Origin: Nitriliruptoraceae bacterium
Lineage (GTDB): Bacteria > Actinomycetota > Nitriliruptoria > Nitriliruptorales > Nitriliruptoraceae
DNA: 9,905 bases
Reading direction: 5' to 3'
Assembly: GCA_003554005.1 (NCBI GenBank)
Contig: PWEU01000143.1
Coordinates: 1 to 9,905 of the forward strand
Part shown: piece after piece, positions 8,675 to 9,905 of the stretch
How the letters are laid out: every line of letters begins with the position of its first letter
How positions within the stretch are numbered: position 1 is the stretch's first letter
The notes under the pieces: model-generated
What the model saw: only the letters and a program-made list of their open reading frames with translations
Told to the model about the DNA's origin: nothing
Database searches by the model: none
Position numbers and translations under genes: made by a program

Positions 8675-8695
8675 CGGGCGGGTCACGCCCGCCCG
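8675..8695 (-). terminator. Strong GC hairpin between the Sm-like and GAF protein genes
   Basis: A perfect 8-bp all-GC stem (CGGGCGGG at 8675-8682 with CCCGCCCG at 8688-8695) and a 5-base loop. It lies 80 bases after the stop of the Sm-like gene and 42 bases before the GAF gene start. No T-tract follows. It may act as a U-less terminator, a pause site or an attenuator; no TAnnnT promoter is visible on the minus strand in this gap. Confidence 0.5.
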
Positions 8696-8775
8696 AGACG
8701 CATCTGGTGCGGGAAGCTGCCGCCCGGAGCAGACTCCCACCGGTCCTGGGTGCCGGTCCAGGGTTCCACGGGCCA

Positions 8776-9333
8776 TCACGGATCCAGCAGGAGTTCACCG
8801 ACGGCCGCGGTCGGCACGTAGACCACGCCCGCCTCCCCTGGCTCGACCCTCAGGGTGATGACATCCTCCCCGAGCCCGAGCAGCACCCCGGCGAGGGGGT
8901 CGTCGACGCCCTGCAGTCCGAGCACCACCCGGGCGCCCTCTTCTACCAGGCGGCCGATGACCTCCACCAGCGTCCGTCCCTCGGACCGCTCCCGGTCACC
9001 GGCGGCGACCGCCGCAGCGCTCCCAGGTTCCGGGCGCAGGCTCCGGATCGCGCTCGCGCGGACCAGGACCACCTGCCCTCCCGGCGAACGGAACGCCACG
9101 TGATCGCGACCGAGCGCAACGAGGGCACCGAGGTAGCTGCGACCTCCGGCCACCCTGACGATCGCCCGCTGCTGCCGCTCGGCGAGATCCTCGAGGGTTC
9201 CGACCCAGGTCGCAACCTCGCGGGCCCGCGACAACCGGCTGCGTCGCTCACCCCGAGCCGCGATCTCCTCGTCGACTCGCGCGGCATCGCCGAGCTCGAG
9301 GAAGGCGTCGCGCTCGGGTGGCTGCCAGCTCAC
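8776..9333 (-). CDS. Two-repeat Sm-like-barrel protein of unknown function
   Basis: 185 residues with no signal peptide. After a charged helical N-terminus (1-57, with DEEIAARGERRSRLSRAREVATW) come two similar beta-rich segments. The first is about 58-100 (GALVALGRDHVAFRSPGGQVVLVRASAIRSL) and the second about 135-183 (AGVLLGLGEDVITLRVEPGEAGVVYVPTAAVGEL). They share the pattern G-x-L-x-x-L-G-x-D-x-[VI]-x-[FL]-R followed by a short strand and an [AT]-A-[IV] turn, as expected of duplicated small SH3/Sm-like barrels. I infer the fold from this strand pattern, not from a named family hit. It starts at GTG 9331-9333, whose GTGA overlaps the TGA stop of the LysM gene, so the two are translationally coupled. 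Biochemical role unknown; RNA or protein binding would be typical of the fold. Confidence 0.8.
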   Translation of the reverse strand: MSWQPPERDAFLELGDAARVDEEIAARGERRSRLSRAREVATWVGTLEDLAERQQRAIVRVAGGRSYLGALVALGRDHVAFRSPGGQVVLVRASAIRSLRPEPGSAAAVAAGDRERSEGRTLVEVIGRLVEEGARVVLGLQGVDDPLAGVLLGLGEDVITLRVEPGEAGVVYVPTAAVGELLLDP

Positions 9334-9905
9334 GGCAGCACCGGCGGCAGCAGCAGCTCCTGCCCGGGCAGGATCAGGTCGGGGTCGTCGCGGTCAGGGA
9401 GGCGATCACGGTTGCGCTCGATCAGCTCTCGCCAGTATGGGACCACCTCGGCGTCGGAGGGGGAGCGGCCGTGCTCCTGTGCGAGCCGGGAACTGGCGAT
9501 GCGCCACAGCGACTCACCGGTCCGGACGGTGTGGGTGGCCAGGCGGGGATCGTCGGTCGCCGTCGTGGGTGAGGTCGACGCGGTCGGTGACTCGAGGTCG
9601 TCCGTGGCTTCCCCGTCACCGGCGGCTCCTGGCTCGCTGCCGACCTGCCACGGCAACAGCGCCGTCGCCGGCGCGAGCGGCCGGGCCGGTGGCGACGCGG
9701 CGGGATCCGGCGCCGCGTGACCCGGCGTCACCGGGTCTGCGACGGTGGTATCCGGCCACGCCTGGCCCGCGATCGGGGGGTAGGGCAGGCCACGCAGGGT
9801 CACCGATGGCGGTCCGTCGTCGGTGGACGCCACCGGTCCCTGCGCTCCCCAGAGCAACCCATAGGAACTCAACCCACCGGAACTCGACCCGTCGGGGCTC
9901 GACCC
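9330..9905 (-). CDS. LysM-domain protein, 5' end outside window
   Basis: 191 visible residues; the frame stays open to the window edge without an ATG or GTG, so the start lies outside (a TTG at 9872 is unlikely). The visible N-terminal part is low-complexity: a Gly/Ser repeat (GSSPD, GSSSG, GLSSY) and then about 85 residues rich in Pro, Ala, Thr and Asp. The C-terminus is a LysM peptidoglycan-binding domain (visible residues about 123-185). Its markers are THTVRTGESLWRIA at the start, an insert containing SPSDAEVVPYWRELIERNRD, and DPDLILPGQELLLP at the end. The insert is longer than in minimal LysM modules, a form common in actinobacterial proteins. The protein probably acts at the cell wall; a signal or membrane anchor would have to be in the missing part. 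Its stop overlaps the start of the Sm-like gene. Confidence 0.85.
   Translation of the reverse strand, partial: GSSPDGSSSGGLSSYGLLWGAQGPVASTDDGPPSVTLRGLPYPPIAGQAWPDTTVADPVTPGHAAPDPAASPPARPLAPATALLPWQVGSEPGAAGDGEATDDLESPTASTSPTTATDDPRLATHTVRTGESLWRIASSRLAQEHGRSPSDAEVVPYWRELIERNRDRLPDRDDPDLILPGQELLLPPVLP
9846..9905 (-). repeat. Degenerate 15-base tandem repeat inside the LysM gene
   Basis: Four consecutive 15-base units on the minus strand each begin GGGT(C/T)G: 9891-9905, 9876-9890, 9861-9875 and 9846-9860. The first three share GGGTYGAGYYCC; the fourth keeps only GGGTTG. The units are in frame and encode a five-residue repeat, G-S/L-S-S/P-x. The array runs to the window edge, so more units may follow outside. 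Confidence 0.65.

Noticed and set aside
8745..8762. CCTGG/CCAGG inverted repeat just after the Sm-like gene as a terminator
   Set aside because: Only 5 bp of stem with an 8-base loop and no T-tract; expected by chance in sequence this GC-rich.
8199..9720. Plus-strand frames of 219 and 365 codons over the GAF, Sm-like and LysM genes
   Set aside because: They cross gene boundaries and hairpins and lack motifs; the minus strand carries recognisable LysM, GAF and membrane segments.

Overview
The window is GC-rich DNA with strongly GC-biased third codon positions and frequent GTG starts. It encodes a homodimeric-type pyruvate dehydrogenase E1 whose sequence resembles the mycobacterial form. Together these point to a high-GC actinobacterium (Actinomycetota). 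I cannot place it more precisely with confidence. No tRNA, rRNA, CRISPR array, insertion sequence, phage gene or origin is visible.

Layout from left to right: a cold-shock protein gene (minus, runs off the left edge); aceE for pyruvate dehydrogenase E1 (minus, about 2.75 kb); and a short divergent intergenic region. Then come three plus-strand genes: a small putative lipoprotein, an unrecognised 157-residue helical protein, and a PLP-dependent threonine/serine dehydratase 5 bases behind it. An unrecognised 267-residue protein (minus) faces the dehydratase and is divergent from a leucine/valine-type dehydrogenase (plus). That gene converges with a minus-strand group of a LysM-domain protein (runs off the right edge), a two-repeat Sm-like-barrel protein coupled to it by a GTGA overlap, and, after 142 bases with two hairpins, a membrane protein carrying a GAF domain and a degenerate histidine-kinase-like ATPase domain.

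Metabolically, the dehydratase (threonine to 2-oxobutyrate, or serine to pyruvate), the branched-chain amino-acid dehydrogenase (to 2-oxo acids) and the E1 enzyme (2-oxo acid decarboxylation) fit an amino-acid-to-acyl-CoA theme. They are separate transcription units, so the link is inferred. The LysM, Sm-like and GAF proteins look like a cell-envelope or signalling group.

Most of the window is ordinary housekeeping sequence and I see no convincing new multi-gene system. The points most worth a second look are a paired arginine/glycine exchange around the E1 active centre, the pseudokinase with tandem hairpins in front of it, and a recurring TAnnnT promoter motif that sits exactly 7 bases before ATG at two genes without a Shine-Dalgarno sequence.
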